The notes under the pieces are model-generated. The model was given only the letters and a program-made list of their open reading frames with translations, did no database searches and had not been told where the DNA came from. The translations under genes were made by a program, and so were the position numbers. Positions 1-11,360 of a DNA stretch of 64,000 bases are shown piece by piece. Within the stretch, counting starts at the first letter, position 1; each line of letters opens with the position of its first letter. The DNA is from Trissonchulus latispiculum (taxonomy: Eukaryota; Nematoda; Enoplea; Enoplida; Ironidae): NCBI GenBank assembly GCA_030248195.1, contig JASAND010023148.1:16820-80819 (forward strand), read 5' to 3'.

Positions 1-780
1 GAAGTCTAAAAGATTCGAAAGCAAATGCTCGATAAGAAATAAACAGTGGACTTCAATTATAGTCGAAGAGGTCTATATTTAAAGTAGGAACTATGTTCCT
101 CCTCTTCGGTAATTGATTACTTTCAAACGTCTGCTAATGTCAACACTTCACACCATCAAAGCCTTTACCGTTCTGTTCACAGTTGTGGCTGCAATAAGTT
201 ATTGAGTCCAGATGCAATAGTCATAACGGAATAATTGTTAGATTTCATTCCAGTAGTTAATATACAAACTTTTGAGTTTCTACAAACTAAATAGATATAA
301 TAAAACGTTAGTAAAGATATCGCAACCCTTTGAATAAATCTGAATAATATGGTAGACTGTTCTCCATTATTTCGCCCCACCCCCTTTTTGCTATCCTATG
401 GTCTTGGCAATCCTCTTTGGATAGGATTGGGCGGGCAATATATTTTCTTTAATGGCCTTTTCGCCGCTCTCTTTGATAAATCCACACAAGTGTTATTTGC
501 AGGAACAAATTTTTACTAGGCATGTATTTACATTTGCTGACACATGACACTACATGACACTTAGTGCTTCGTGTCTTACGGTACTGCCTTATTGCAAATT
601 CAAAAACCCAATATATTCGACCGAGGAAAGGCCCTTTTAGTAACAGAGCGACTTTTCTTTGCAATTGAGGAATAGACGTGTATAAGCCTATATGTTACGT
701 GCAATATTGAAAAGCGTGCAATTTTGAAATTGCACGATGTTTCCGTGCAATTTTGAAATTACATGGTCTTATCGTGCAAG
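1..780. repeat. Composite repeat, copy 1 (left part)
   Basis: This segment aligns with 34990-35530 over its whole length, starting at base 1, so the repeat continues beyond the window edge. Copy 1 carries about 190 extra bases near 105-300 and a smaller extra block near 540-570. Near its end both copies share a CGTGCAATTTTGAAATTGCACG-like palindromic motif repeated several times (about 714-790). No coding capacity is recognised; the short ORFs at 177-380 and 449-664 are not conserved as proteins between copies. It probably belongs to the same element as the HSE-like array and zinc-finger exons further right, because those occur in the same order next to copy 2. Confidence 0.8.
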
Positions 781-1139
781 ATCGTGCTTATATTGCAAGA
801 TAACCCTCAGGAAATTAAGTCTGTTACAGTTAGCCTCTATTGTCGAATTTGATGCACATTGTAGAGACTGACACATTCTGTTGAATGTCTAGGGTGTACT
901 GATACATTCTGTTGCATTGCCTTAGGGTTTAAATTTGTTTACACATGGAATTCTCAATTCACACTCTGAACAGCTTTCGGCTCTAAAGTTTGTTTACGTT
1001 AGGAGTTCTCAGTTCACACGACGTATATACTGCATTTGTGCTTCCCATTTTGTATTGAAATCTTAAAATATGTGTATTTTATAAGATTATATAAGATTTT
1101 ATAAAATATTCGAAAATTAGAGAAAGGGGGTCTTTAGGA
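781..1139. other. Gene-free stretch with a short diverged duplication
   Basis: No coding signal. A segment containing TTGTTTACACATGGAATTCT (about 937-956) is repeated in diverged form about 50 bp downstream (about 988-1020). Confidence 0.5.
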
Positions 1140-1435
1140 ATTGGTTGTGACCGCGATAATCACAGTACTGTAATTATTATTAATTATTAGCGTCCTAAAA
1201 CTAACCCAGTGTATGCTACTTGAGGTTAGCTTTCTGCGGCGAGAATTTTGAAGCATGCAATACAGTCATGTAATTCGGCCATCTCGCCCAAAACAGTTTC
1301 TATATAGGAAATAGAGATAATACTCCAGAGTAATACTCCAATTAAGCAGAGACTCCAATTAAACAGTGTTATGCATACACAAATGATATCCCCCTTTTAT
1401 TGTTAGTGTTACACTCCCTTGTCTGCATTGAATAA
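1140..1435 (-). repeat. Penelope-like element tail block A
   Basis: It matches 22488-22690, with shared landmarks such as the GGTTGTGACCGCGATAATCA start and the ATGCATACACAAATGATATC stretch. In this locus block A lies beyond block B (3' side on the minus strand). In the second locus it lies on the other side, as expected for the pseudo-LTR or tandem arrangements made by Penelope-like elements. Confidence 0.65.
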
Positions 1436-1920
1436 ATAATAATTGGAGGATTTACCTCCGGAAGGGGCTCCACGGTTGTCGTCGTTACCAACCCCACGGA
1501 ACATCAGGGTGACCAACGAGAACCAGCGTTGTAGAAGGAACATAATCCTGTAAATAAACAGACAGCGCTTGACTAAATATGTTCTAAATAAGTACAATAT
1601 ATTATTGTACATGTGCACAGATATGACATATTACGTTGTTGAATGAAGGTTGGAGTGGAATAGTTGGATTGGGTGGTGGTGGATAACAAACAGGTAGGAT
1701 GGGACCAGCACCCTCCGCAGTTACTCCTAACTTTAATTTCCTGCATAAACCAGAATTTTACAAATGTGTTAGGGAGCAAGTCGATCAGGGCAAGGTGCAA
1801 CATGTAAGCTTCAAGTTTTCTTCTGACAATTGCCTCCGCGTCCTTGCTCATGACCGTCGCCCACAGCTCTGGAGCTGCAAGGGGCACGACGGTGGTCGGC
1901 AGCCCAACTAAACCTATAAT
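1436..1920 (-). repeat. Penelope-like element tail block B
   Basis: Nearly identical to 20857-21362 apart from an indel of about 30 bp near 1735/21155. It begins at AATTGGAGGATTTACC and includes a GC-richer stretch at 1800-1910. Open frames exist on both strands (70 and 104 codons), but no domain is recognised and the reading frames are not conserved between the two copies, so I treat the block as non-coding. Confidence 0.6.
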
Positions 1921-2049
1921 TAAAATAAACTGTTAACTTGGTTGTCACTCAACGTTAATCCATATTGTGATTTAAATTCGTTGCTATTAGAAAAGTTAAA
2001 AATAATTTCTTTTAATTTTGTTTTAGTGTAACCCTTACTTGTGATATTA

Positions 2050-2760
2050 CTTAAGAGCAGACAGACCCTGTCTTTGAAGTCGCAATAATTTTTACAGCAA
2101 ACTAAAAATCCCCTGAGTTAATTTTTTTACCACGAAATAGCCGCATTGGGAGGATATGTTTTCTCTTAGATCTGGCATGTATGTGACTTCAAAGTCAAAA
2201 TAATCCCTTTTGTCATACAATTTGCAGTTGAAGTGTCCATTCTCAATTTTTATGCTCAAATCTAAAACATCAGCTTCCGTGTTGTTGTGATTTACTTGCT
2301 TTAAAGTTAAACTACTGGGGTATATCTTTGTGTACTTTTATGAACATTCCTTTGTAATTGAATGTCGTAATGTCATCCATGTATCTGTACATTGCTTCTA
2401 AATCACTAATAACCTCGTAATCCCGAGCTTTTAACTTCTTCTTAATATAGTCTAATTCGTAACCGGACAGTAGTAAGTCCGCTATATATGGAGCTGCGTT
2501 AGTTCCCATAGGTTCCCATCCCATACTCCTATATTTTGCTTTATTACTTTCTTTCCTATTGTGAAAAATGTGTTTTCCACTATCCATTTTAACGTATCCA
2601 ATACTCTTTGTTGGTTGAATGCTCCTGGATTGTTAGCACTACACCAGAACGCTGCTTTCCTGTTTCCTGTTATAAAATGTGTATCATTCCTAAATGCCAC
2701 CTTAATTAGTGAACCAACTGTCGTTAAAATGTCCTTATTTGTTATGTTAAATTATACGTC
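2050..2760 (-). pseudogene. Penelope-like reverse transcriptase, broken
   Basis: The open pieces at 2482-2700 and 2312-2587 (minus) are one RT domain split by a frameshift near 2525. Visible motifs in order are FTIGKKVIKQNIGV leading to PMGTNAAPYIADLLL (RT motif region with Pro-Met-Gly-Thr-Asn), then YRYMDD with the catalytic Asp pair, then in another frame LDLSIKIENGHFNCKLYDKR typical of the post-catalytic region. This is the Penelope/telomerase-related RT class, which copies RNA at a nicked target. The domain is cut off within the thumb near 2050. The match to the family is strong; activity is excluded by the frameshift. Confidence 0.8.
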
Positions 2761-3069
2761 TTTTCTTACAACGTATGTATCAGATTGGTTTACACACTGT
2801 TGGTTGAAGCGTCGGTGTACATTAATTACGAAGCTGAGGATACCGTTCTATATTCTTGTTATAATTTGAAACTTTTTCCCCTCTTTTCTTTCCGCTTCTT
2901 TTTCTACCTTTGAAGTTATTGGTCACTGATTGTCCGTAACACTCTCCTGCTAGTCTGTCGTTGAGGCCGTAAGGGTACTTGGTCCTTAATCGTTTAATTC
3001 AGAAATTTTCTAGGTCTAGTCTATTGGTTGCACTATATTTGTCCCTAAATTTTTCTATTACTCTTACTT

Positions 3070-3375
3070 TCATTTACCTTTGCACAGTCCAGATTTGAAA
3101 TGGTCTACCAGATATTTACAGCCCTGTTTGCCTTGTTCTATAGACCTCCTATGCTCACCGAACCTTTCTCTTAACTGTCTGCCCGTTTCCCCTACGTACT
3201 GTACACCACATCCACTGCAAGTGATTAGGTAAATTATGTTGCTGCTGCCACAGCTAACTAAAGTGGAATTATCATGTAACTTCTTAATGTATTTTTTACA
3301 GTTGAACGCAGATTTGAACTTAAGGTTACTCTCCACGAAATTACAAGTTAAGCACACTGGTTTGTTGCATTTTTC
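3070..3375 (-). pseudogene. GIY-YIG endonuclease domain of the Penelope-like element
   Basis: The minus-strand ORF (95 codons visible) contains IIYLITCSGCGVQYVGETGR and then RERFGEHRRSI. These correspond to the GIY and YIG strands, the catalytic Arg region and the following His of the family. A cysteine cluster upstream (CLTC) may be the linker zinc motif reported in these elements. The domain would nick the target to prime reverse transcription. Its position before the RT in transcription order is the diagnostic oddity. The ORF ends in KGK followed by a frame that runs into the YPYGLNDRL linker with interruptions. Confidence 0.8.
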
Positions 3376-3480
3376 TGTGGCTGACGTAGGTAGTAGTATA
3401 GCCCAAGTAAGCTCTGCAGACTTACTTGAGCTTTGTCGCTATGGTGAACTTAACGTTATACAAGACGATTAAACGTTAGA

Positions 3481-4095
3481 GCGTTGCTTACCGCGGCGTC
3501 CCACGTGCACTGGTAGCGACAGACAGCGCAGTAGGAACGAGGCGATTCTAACAGATAATCAATACTAGGCAAGCAACGTTTACATAAACTAGTCCATGAT
3601 ACTCGACCTTAAAGGGCTTTAATCCTGAAGGTTAATCTTGACTTCAAGGTAGTAACTGCGGAGAGGCCTGTACTTACTAAGAACATTAAGCAATGATAAG
3701 GGAGCAATAAGAAGTAGACCACCTTAACCTTCATTCACACTAGTTATCCTAGCTGCGTACCGATCTTTACACCGATCTGTGAACACACCGATCTTTACTC
3801 TAATTATATTTGCAAATCGAAAACTTTATTTTCAGATTCCACACAATTAACACCAAAAACAATCCAAAACATACATATCAATAACCACACTGATAAAGTA
3901 TAGCAGCCAGCTTATCGAGACAGGTGCTTAGGGACAAAGGGGCCTCCAGCCTTTTCAACATAACCGTCAGGTAGGTTATGTACAGTATAGGTGGAAGTCT
4001 GATCCCCAATGGTAACCGAGATAACCGGATCAAGTGGTCTGTCATCCACTCTGACTTTTTCTTTAGCTGCCACGACCTTATGTTCCACCAGTTTG
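3481..4095. other. No gene recognised
   Basis: Between the Penelope-like element and the LINE ORF1 fragment. The stretch 3960-4095 may be the degenerate tail of the LINE fragment, but the frames are broken. Nothing else is identifiable. Confidence 0.4.
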
Positions 4096-4760
4096 TTAGA
4101 GTTTCAACAAGTATCCCTTCATTTGCGCCTTTACGGGTTCGTAGTGTCGGGTGATACTGATAGGATCCTTTTTCTCAGCTACTCTCTTTTGATTGTACTT
4201 CTTCAAAAGATTCGCGTTGGCCATGATGCGGTTTACCCAGTCCGGTCTAATGAAGGAGACAATCAGATCTTTCGGTGGTTCCTTATCCTTTGAAGTCGGC
4301 GGTTTGTCAGTAGATTTCAGACGGTGAGCTTCCTTGACTTCATTTTTAGATAACTTCTTCTTGGCATTGGCAAAGCTATTGACATTGATAAATGAAACCA
4401 CAGTGTCTTCCACAGACTCTCTGGTCTCATTGTTATTCTCTTCCAGACCTTTGATGATGAGGTTGTTCTCTATGACTGCTGTTCAAGGAGTCGGCAGCTA
4501 CGGGCGTTGGCGGCGATGGCCTTATCTCTCAGGTCAAACTGTCCGTCCAACTCAACCTTCAGTTCCTCCTTCATCGTTCTGACTTCCCTCTGTACAAGTT
4601 ACACAGTATTGATAGGAATTGGATCCTCACCGCCATGAGCACCAGCACCTGCCGAACCCGTACCGGCAGGTACCAGCCAATTACCGTCAGATCCCAAGCC
4701 ATCACCTTTAGAAGGAATGGACGCCCGCGACATACTGGAGACCGATGAGGACATGCGGTT
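4096..4760 (-). pseudogene. Non-LTR retrotransposon ORF1 fragment (coiled coil plus RRM-like core)
   Basis: The clean part is a 105-codon minus-strand frame (4413-4096). It reads through NEVKEAHRLK and DLIVSFIRPDWVNRIMANA, the pattern of LINE ORF1 RNA-binding proteins: a short strand, basic loops, then an RRM-like helix-strand. Upstream (4415-4620, other frames) lies a heptad-like stretch, VQREVRTMKEELKVELDGQF, consistent with the trimerisation coiled coil. At least one frameshift near 4480 separates the two halves. ORF1p would package element RNA. No ORF2 adjoins it; the ORF2 fragment at 51.84 kb is too far away and on the other strand, and whether it is the same family cannot be told from here. 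Confidence 0.6.
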
Positions 4761-4854
4761 GTTAGGAGAATCGGTCCTTGTTTCTTGTGTTTGGATCTAG
4801 ACTGATGACCGGAGCTCCCTTAATGGGTCTGTCACGTTAATCTCCACCACGAGT

Positions 4855-5260
4855 GCAGAAGGTTTCCGGAAAATTGGGGAAAGACTCGAAAGTTTGGCAT
4901 TTGTCTAGAAATATGTCTAGAAAGTTGTAACTTTTGCCAAAAATTTGTCTGGAAATATTTTCAAACTTTCTAGAAAGTTACGTAATATTTCGAGACAAAA
5001 ATTCAACTTCCTGGAAATATTGAAATTTGTCTAGAAATATTTTCAACTTTCTAGAAAGTTATCTAATATTTCGAGACAAAATGTCAACTTTCTAGAAATA
5101 TGTATAGAAACATTTCAACATTCCGGAAAGTTTGTCAAGTCTAGAAATATTTCGAGACATCTTGCACTTTCGGGACATCAGTAAACAACTTTCGAGACAA
5201 ATGTTGAGAAGTGTCTAGACTTTGTTGAAGTGTCAAGTCATTAACTATCGAGACATTTAC
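4855..5260. repeat. Array of TTCTAGAA / TTTCGAGACA motifs, copy 1
   Basis: About 400 bp packed with variants of TTTCTAGAAA, TTTCCGGAAA and TTTCGAGACA, with irregular 15-35 bp spacing. TTCTAGAA is an exact two-unit heat-shock element (inverted GAA units). The entry boundary (GTGCAGAAGGTTTCCGGAAAA, 4856 onward) reappears inverted at about 20275-20300, so these arrays belong to one repeat family. A third array lies at 35690-36000. Confidence 0.7.
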
Positions 5261-5823
5261 TAACTTTCGACATAGGGTAACCTGCATTAGACTTTGCTAA
5301 CATTCAGATCTTTTGCTAGTTTAGATGAGGGATGGTTTACGCTTACTGTATACTGACTATATTTGTTCTGTATAAACCGTATTTCGTTGCAGATATGTAA
5401 TTCCAACGAAACCCTCGGATAATGTGCGACTTAGATATTCAGTACGACGAGAACGATTGTGATAAACGATTGTGAGAGACGTCAACTATTCTGAACTTCG
5501 TTTCTTGAATAACTAAACTTATGGTTCTGCAGGAAACAGACTATACTTACAGGTCGCAACAGGTCAGCTTAATAACCAGCATTCTCACTACTGAAACTGA
5601 GCTTTCTCTCACAATGCCTAGGTCTAGCTCTCTCAACAGTCTTTCAACAGCTTATCTGATCTCCATATGTGCTTCCAAAACTGCTCCATAAGTACTACCC
5701 AAACTGCACACTGCCGACTTCAGACTTTAATCCCCCCACACCAAGTACATTTTAATGACAATCAACAAGGTCAGGCAGCACAAAACAAAATAAAAGTATT
5801 TTCTGAATTCTTGATGGCGGCTA
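5261..5823. other. Repeat body without recognised gene
   Basis: Lies between the motif array and the zinc-finger exons. Its right part (about 5690-5823) corresponds to 36400-36511 next to the second copy, sharing a TTTAATCCCCC landmark. No coding signal. Confidence 0.4.
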
Positions 5824-6463
5824 TTAACGGGCGGAGGATTTCTTAAAGTCGGAGGATCGTCTTCTTACATTGTCCGGGGCTTGGACAGAGCAGTAAAAGG
5901 GAGCCATACGTCTGCGGACAGCCGCCTTCGTCAGAACAGACGCATCCAGGCAAGCAATGTGATATCTTAAGGCGCGTCCGCGCCATTGGACACCAATTGT
6001 CAGTTCTACTTCGAGGCAAATTTTACAGGTGGCAATGTTGTAAGAGGCGTTTCGTTCAAACCGAGCAGAGCAGGTACGGCAGGTAAGTGCACCATCGTTG
6101 CGTTCCAATTTCGCCAGTTCTCTTAGCCGCACTAGAACAAATTAAAAATGAAGCACTATCTTAGGATCAAGGACAGCACCAACCATCAAAGATAGCGCCA
6201 TTATAGTCAGACACTTTATATTTGAGGCATGCTTACCCATTCCATGTTTCTATATTTAAACATCTATATTTAAACCGAAACATTACACAGGTACTACTTA
6301 CATTGCTCCATCTGAGCCGCTATTGATAGCCGATGCACCTCAGAAACAGGCACCAACTTTGACTCAAGGACCTCCGCTCGCAGAACGATTTCCCCAGACG
6401 TGCCAATAACTGGCTGCTTGGGAACCACCAAACGACAGAGTGGAATCCGACAGTTCAAGAAGC
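5824..6463 (-). CDS. Two-exon zinc-finger protein fragment carried by the composite repeat, copy 1
   Basis: Exon A spans 6463-6302 and exon B 6131-5824 on the minus strand. Exon A is preceded by a TTTCAG acceptor and followed by a GTAAGTAG donor. Exon B is preceded by TTGTTCTAG, and the splice keeps the frame. Exon A is Leu/Glu-rich (helical), ending in SIAAQMEQ. Exon B has CRTC, then CKIC about 18 residues on, then HIAC, suggesting a small treble-clef-like zinc-binding fold, and ends in a basic Arg/Ser/Lys tail. I do not recognise the family. A degenerate second copy with matching splice sites lies at 36512-37048, so this is most likely a protein of the repeat rather than a host gene. Upstream exons were not found. 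Confidence 0.5.
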
Positions 6464-6567
6464 CTGAAATGATGGAGCAGATGCTGTAAATTTATTTAAG
6501 TACGATATTATTGCATTATAGCGGACATTTAAAGATTAAAGTATCGACTCAGCGTAGAGTGGTATAG
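6464..6567. other. Short AT-rich spacer
   Basis: Intron or upstream sequence before the tandem repeat; nothing identifiable. Confidence 0.4.
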
Positions 6568-6955
6568 GTATCACCTTTTCAGTTTGAGTCAAATATAGGG
6601 TACCTAGACAGAAAAATAGCTATTTTGAAAACGAAAAAGTTAGCAGAAAATTGAATAAACCGTTTGAGCGCGTTAGAGAAGTGTTGTATTTGCCGCCAAA
6701 CCAGGCTCAATAATGAGAGACTAAAAACTTTAGAAAAAAGAGGGGGTCAACTTTTCAGTTTGAGTCAGATTTAGGGTACCTAGACAGAAAAATGGCAATT
6801 TTGAAAACGAAAAATTTAGCAGAAAATTGAATAAACCGTTTGAACGCATTGGGGAGGCGTTGTAAATGCTGCTAAAACAGCCTGAGTAATGGGTGACTTA
6901 AAACTTTAGAAAAAAGAGGGGGTCACCTTTTCAATTTGAGTCAGGTTTGCGATTA
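6568..6955. repeat. Tandem repeat, period about 178 bp, just over two copies
   Basis: CACCTTTTCAGTTTGAGTC recurs at about 6571, 6749 and 6926. The first two units also share GGGTACCTAGACAGAAAAAT and GAATAAACCGTTTGA. The units are about 85-90% alike by eye. This is satellite-like; no ORF is maintained. Confidence 0.8.
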
Positions 6956-8960
6956 GAGGACATACGTCTGATCTGGATAAACGGCTTCTGGATTTTAAAC
7001 CTTCTGCTTTACCTTCATAAATCGTTAGATTTTTTGATCCAATCCAAAGAAGTCCCCGCATTACCAGTCTAAAAAGGAATAGCTCAAAATTATAATTTGC
7101 AGTCCAACAGCTCATGGTTGATTACGATTGACATTACTTCACAGTTTGTAATGACATGAAGACATATAAAGGTTAAAACATAATTACAAGGTGTGAAAAC
7201 ATATAAATATCTAAAAATAAATCCCACAGACTATGCTCACACTGCGCTACTGTGGACAAAAATAAAGATATGCACTGTAAATATAATGCAGATTTATGTT
7301 GATAAGCTTTTGTATTCGGTAGCTTTCATCATTACTCTTCATCAGCTCTTGGTCAACCCTACTTGTATAATTAAGTCAATGTACTGTGAATGTAACTTAC
7401 GGTTGACGCAATGGACTCTGCCCTGGAAAGGAATGCATGACCTGTTGGATAAGAAGGAGTGTATGGAGGCAGTGGAGACGGTGTTTCCAAAGGTGCTACC
7501 TAAAGTCAAAATAAAAAATATGGCAAGTTGGATTTAACAACGTGTGGGGGGTCTAAATTTTGGAATGTGGAGACCTTTTCTCCCACACACAGGCGGTAAA
7601 AACATCTTACTCCCCCGCAAGACATAATAAGGAGAAGATATGCAACTTGACCTAAAACGCTGCAACTTCTTGAGAAAAGACTTTCTGAAAAAAGAAAAAA
7701 ATTTTGAACTATACATTTTCTAAAACATTCCTGTCCGGGAAAGGCCTAGAATTGACCACTCTTTCAAAATGCTGACAAGCCTCTGGATATAACCTAACCC
7801 ATCCCAAAATTAGTGTCCCTTGTGTGAGCTAACCATTCTGCTGTCCGACTCTTTCATTTTATCTAGGTAAATAAAAACTCATACAAAATCAATCTGGCAC
7901 AAACTGTCTGAATGCGGGATACATTGACATGTAAAAGTCAGACGAAGCAACCCAGCCTTAACTGAATCTGCAATGGTTTATGTAGCAAACAACCCTAACA
8001 AAAAATCGCACGGTTGTGGATGAAGACGGTGTTTGAGTTGGCAGTCTGGCTTCACTCGTTTGAGATTGTACCACATTTCCAGAATCGTAGTGGGCAGCGG
8101 ATGCGGCACCACGTTCACCGGACTAAAACAATTGCATTTAATCATAATTTAATAAATATCACACTCACACTGCCTATGCTAGGATTAACACGGCGAGGAA
8201 AAACTTAAGTGAGGAGAAATAAAATTAAATGGCAAATCACAAAACTCTTGCAGTTAGAGCTGATTTTACTAGCAGGAATGGAGTCCGTTCGAGGATCGCT
8301 CTCGAGCTCTTGCCATAACTTCGGACCTTCCCCACCCCAGAAACATTGTCAATGCCATTTTACCAATCTTTTCTCGGCGTCGCCACATTTTTAAAGAATT
8401 CTTACTATTCAAACTTAAAAACAACTAAGTTTGGCAATTTTCAGTGAGCCAACATCGATTCCCACAAAGACCCTGCCCTCATAACAGTTGTCTAAAGTTA
8501 AACCAGCAGAGCACAAGTTACTTACACCAAATCTTGGCGTGGGAGTGTCTATTGGCAACCGTGATGCAATCTCAAAATCACTCATTCTCGAAGAGCGAGA
8601 GCGAGACGAAGCAGATTTGGCATTTGTTTGAAATCATTGAAATTGTATATATAGCATTGTTTAAAGAAAATTTAAACAAGTAGGAATAATGCTCTGCAGT
8701 TACATAAAAATACGATAAGAACTACATACACCTTCGATGTTTAAGGGGGTTTGACTAATGGTGAGGTAAGGAGCCTACACCATAGCTGCCAATGATTACT
8801 TCAAAAAACATGTCCATTGAAACCAGCTTAGTTCATTCTCATAATATATGGATCCAACCAATCAAAATCCCAAAACCCTGCACAAGCACTGACATGATGT
8901 TTCCAACCTGGCTGTTTCCAACAAGGGATGGGCGATTTCGATAGGCAGTCGGCCTCCCAA
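6956..8960. other. No gene recognised
   Basis: Only short open frames. One at 7193-7537 (plus) has a hydrophilic C-terminal end (HDLLDKKECMEAVETVFPK) that looks more protein-like than the rest, but it matches nothing I know. The rest is AT-rich, presumably old repeat sequence. Confidence 0.4.
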
Positions 8961-8963
8961 CCA

Positions 8964-9021
8964 AACCCAAAAGTGTCCGAAAAAGCATTTTTAACCCAAA
9001 AGTGTCCGAAAAAGCATTTTT
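8964..9021. repeat. Perfect 29-bp tandem duplication
   Basis: Two adjacent copies of a 29-bp unit beginning AACCCAAAAGTGTCCGAAAA; a recent small duplication. Confidence 0.85.
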
Positions 9022-11360
9022 GTATTTCTTAGCAATTCTAAACTTAGATGTACGCGCTTTCAGGAAAATATTTGCCCTGCAAAGGGTGCAACTCCAGACA
9101 TCTGGGGACACTTCCAGAAGTTTGGTTTAGGAAAAAGCCAGCCTAATATCTATGGAAATCCAATAACCTATTCACATTGCAAATGCAAATAAAGTGTTAT
9201 GTGTGATGCTTTTTGTCACTTTTCACAAATTCACTAAATTATTTCACGTATCAAATTCAAGCAATGTGCACTTACAGAAGACACCAATGCTGAATCGGGC
9301 CTCCTGGTTTGAAACGCTTCTGACTTTGGCATTTCGGAGATCACGTCCAAAACAGACTCAGAATTTTAAGATATCACTCTACAAGATATATGTTTTCGAT
9401 CACAACAAACCAGAAGCAATCGATAACTATGAATTACAAGTAACAAAAATGCTCCGCACGAAAGGGGATAATACGAGTGTTGGGCCTATGTCAATCCTTT
9501 AAATTCCAGTTTATAAGTAACGGCATTAATCCGTCACAGCAACTTTTGGTGGATGGTTCCATGGCGAAAGTTTTCCATTCGCTTCGGGCTTTTATTTGAC
9601 ACCAAATTTGACCGCTTTTGAAAATTTTTGACCCAAAATCGCCAATGTCCCCACCCCACCCCACTATAGCCACTTTGGGTATGCAGTTCTATAACAAAAG
9701 TTGCTGAGCTGACTTAGCTGGCTTTCATTTGATACCAAATTTGACCATTTTTGAAAAATTTTATTTTTGACCACTTGATTCCCCCCTACCCGACTGACGC
9801 TTCAAACGGCAAAGTGGAACCAGCCCAGCACGATGGGTGGGTCTGACGGTAAAACTGACTGCGGGAATCGCTTCTCCGTGCCAAAAAACAATTGTATGAA
9901 AGATTTGAGCTTTCAAAGTTGAATAGAGGGCGAGAAATTTCGATTTTTCATTTTTCGAACTTTTGCCATTTTTGACGGGCCACTGTGGTCGCTTGGGAAG
10001 TGATAGAGAAACGCAATCTGGACCGTTAGTTAGTTCAAAATATGGAATTTCTGAATATAAAAAGAAATCAGCTCCAGCTCGTAACTTTCGACCTGAGCGA
10101 CGACCACAAAAATGGTCACTTTTCGCTCTGAGCCGACTTTGCGGCGCCACTGCAGCGCTGTGGCGCAGCTGCGGCGCAAAAAAAGTTGCGATTCTTAAAT
10201 TCTTTAGAGGGTGCTACTAGACCCTATAGCCCATGAGATTGGTCCACCACTGCAGATCACGTGAAAGCGGTGAACATTATGTACAATACAACCATCAAAT
10301 AGGAGAAACCGGAAAAAACATCGCCGTCATAACCGGTCCGGGGTACAACTTTTTAACGGTAAGTGATACGGGGCTGAAACTTTCCAGACATACTAAACTC
10401 GATGTGCTCTACAATTTGCGCATAAAATCTGCGCAGGATTTTGTGTAGCTTCTACGCAGCTTATTTTACACTCCAGCCACTTTTCACACATATTATAGGG
10501 GTATTCACACATATTTTATTTAGCAAAGACTCCGTACAATCGCATAAAAAGCACTTCGAACTCCAAATGATACATTTTTACGGGGGTGGGCGTTACGTCC
10601 CCGAATCTGAAACCAAATCCTTCACCTGAGCTGCCACGAATTGTGCTTCACCTCGACCAGAGCCCCATGCCTACGTCTTGCTGAAATCCAGGCGTTTTTG
10701 AGATATTTTTTGGGTTCTCATTTTAAATTCATTAGAAAACTAATTTTGGGCTGTTTTTCACAGAGAAAATATGCACTCGAGAAAGATATATATTTTATGA
10801 AACAGCCCTTATTGACAACACACAGAAGAATATGGTCAAAGATAGATCACGTTTTGTAAGATTAGTGAAAATAAAAAAATTAAGTCAACCCAACTGTCAA
10901 ATGAAGAACGCATGTAAATTGGCTCCTAAGAAACTTCCGGGAATGTGCACGTGAGAATAGCCAAATTTGGGTAAACGACAACAATTTTCAGAATTGTTGT
11001 GATTTGAATACCCAAATACATCATGTGCCTGTAAGTCTTTTTTCCAACGTTTTCCTGTTACCCCAAAAATGGGCGCTTAAAATTTACGCAGTCATCATGT
11101 CCTTAACCTAGTGTTACAACACATTATGTTGTGTTATGCGCATCACATAACCATTCGTACATGCGCATATACACACACGTACCACACGTGTGTACGTATG
11201 TGTGTGCGTCCGTACAGTGTCAAGATAGATACAGTATAATACCAGACTTACGTAGCAAATTAGTCACTGTGTTAGACAAATCTAATCCGCATAGCCAATC
11301 ATGATTATTCCAAATGTTATTGCTGGACAATTGTCCGCTGGACATGCTAAAAGTAAAGAA
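9022..11360. other. No gene recognised; diverged short repeats
   Basis: A motif ATTTGACACCAAATTTGACC (about 9594) recurs diverged at about 9726, both inside AT-rich sequence with GACCCAAAA-like blocks resembling those in the foldback at 18.0 kb. A GC-richer patch at 10080-10190 contains repeated GGCGC steps. Around 11160-11210 is an alternating purine-pyrimidine stretch (ACACACGTACCACACGTGTG). No conserved coding region. Confidence 0.4.

Larger units (their letters stand above)
1140..3480 (-). mobile_element. Penelope-like retroelement with GIY-YIG upstream of RT (Naiad type), degenerate
   Basis: Read on the minus strand, the order is a GIY-YIG nuclease (about 3375-3070), a linker containing YPYGLNDRL (about 2982-2953), reverse transcriptase (about 2760-2050), then about 900 bp of non-coding tail (2040-1140). 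The tail blocks recur in the second locus at 20.85-22.70 kb. Canonical Penelope elements carry the nuclease after the RT; the permuted order seen here is the hallmark of the Naiad/Chlamys type of Penelope-like elements. The copy is dead: there is a frameshift near 2525, stop codons in the linker, and no intact ORF. Confidence 0.75.

Noticed and set aside
1573..1911. Protein-coding gene in block B (both strands open)
   Set aside because: Frames are not kept between the two copies of the block, and an indel of about 30 bp alters them; no domain match.
3236..3472. Plus-strand ORF over the GIY-YIG region
   Set aside because: Antisense shadow of the nuclease frame.
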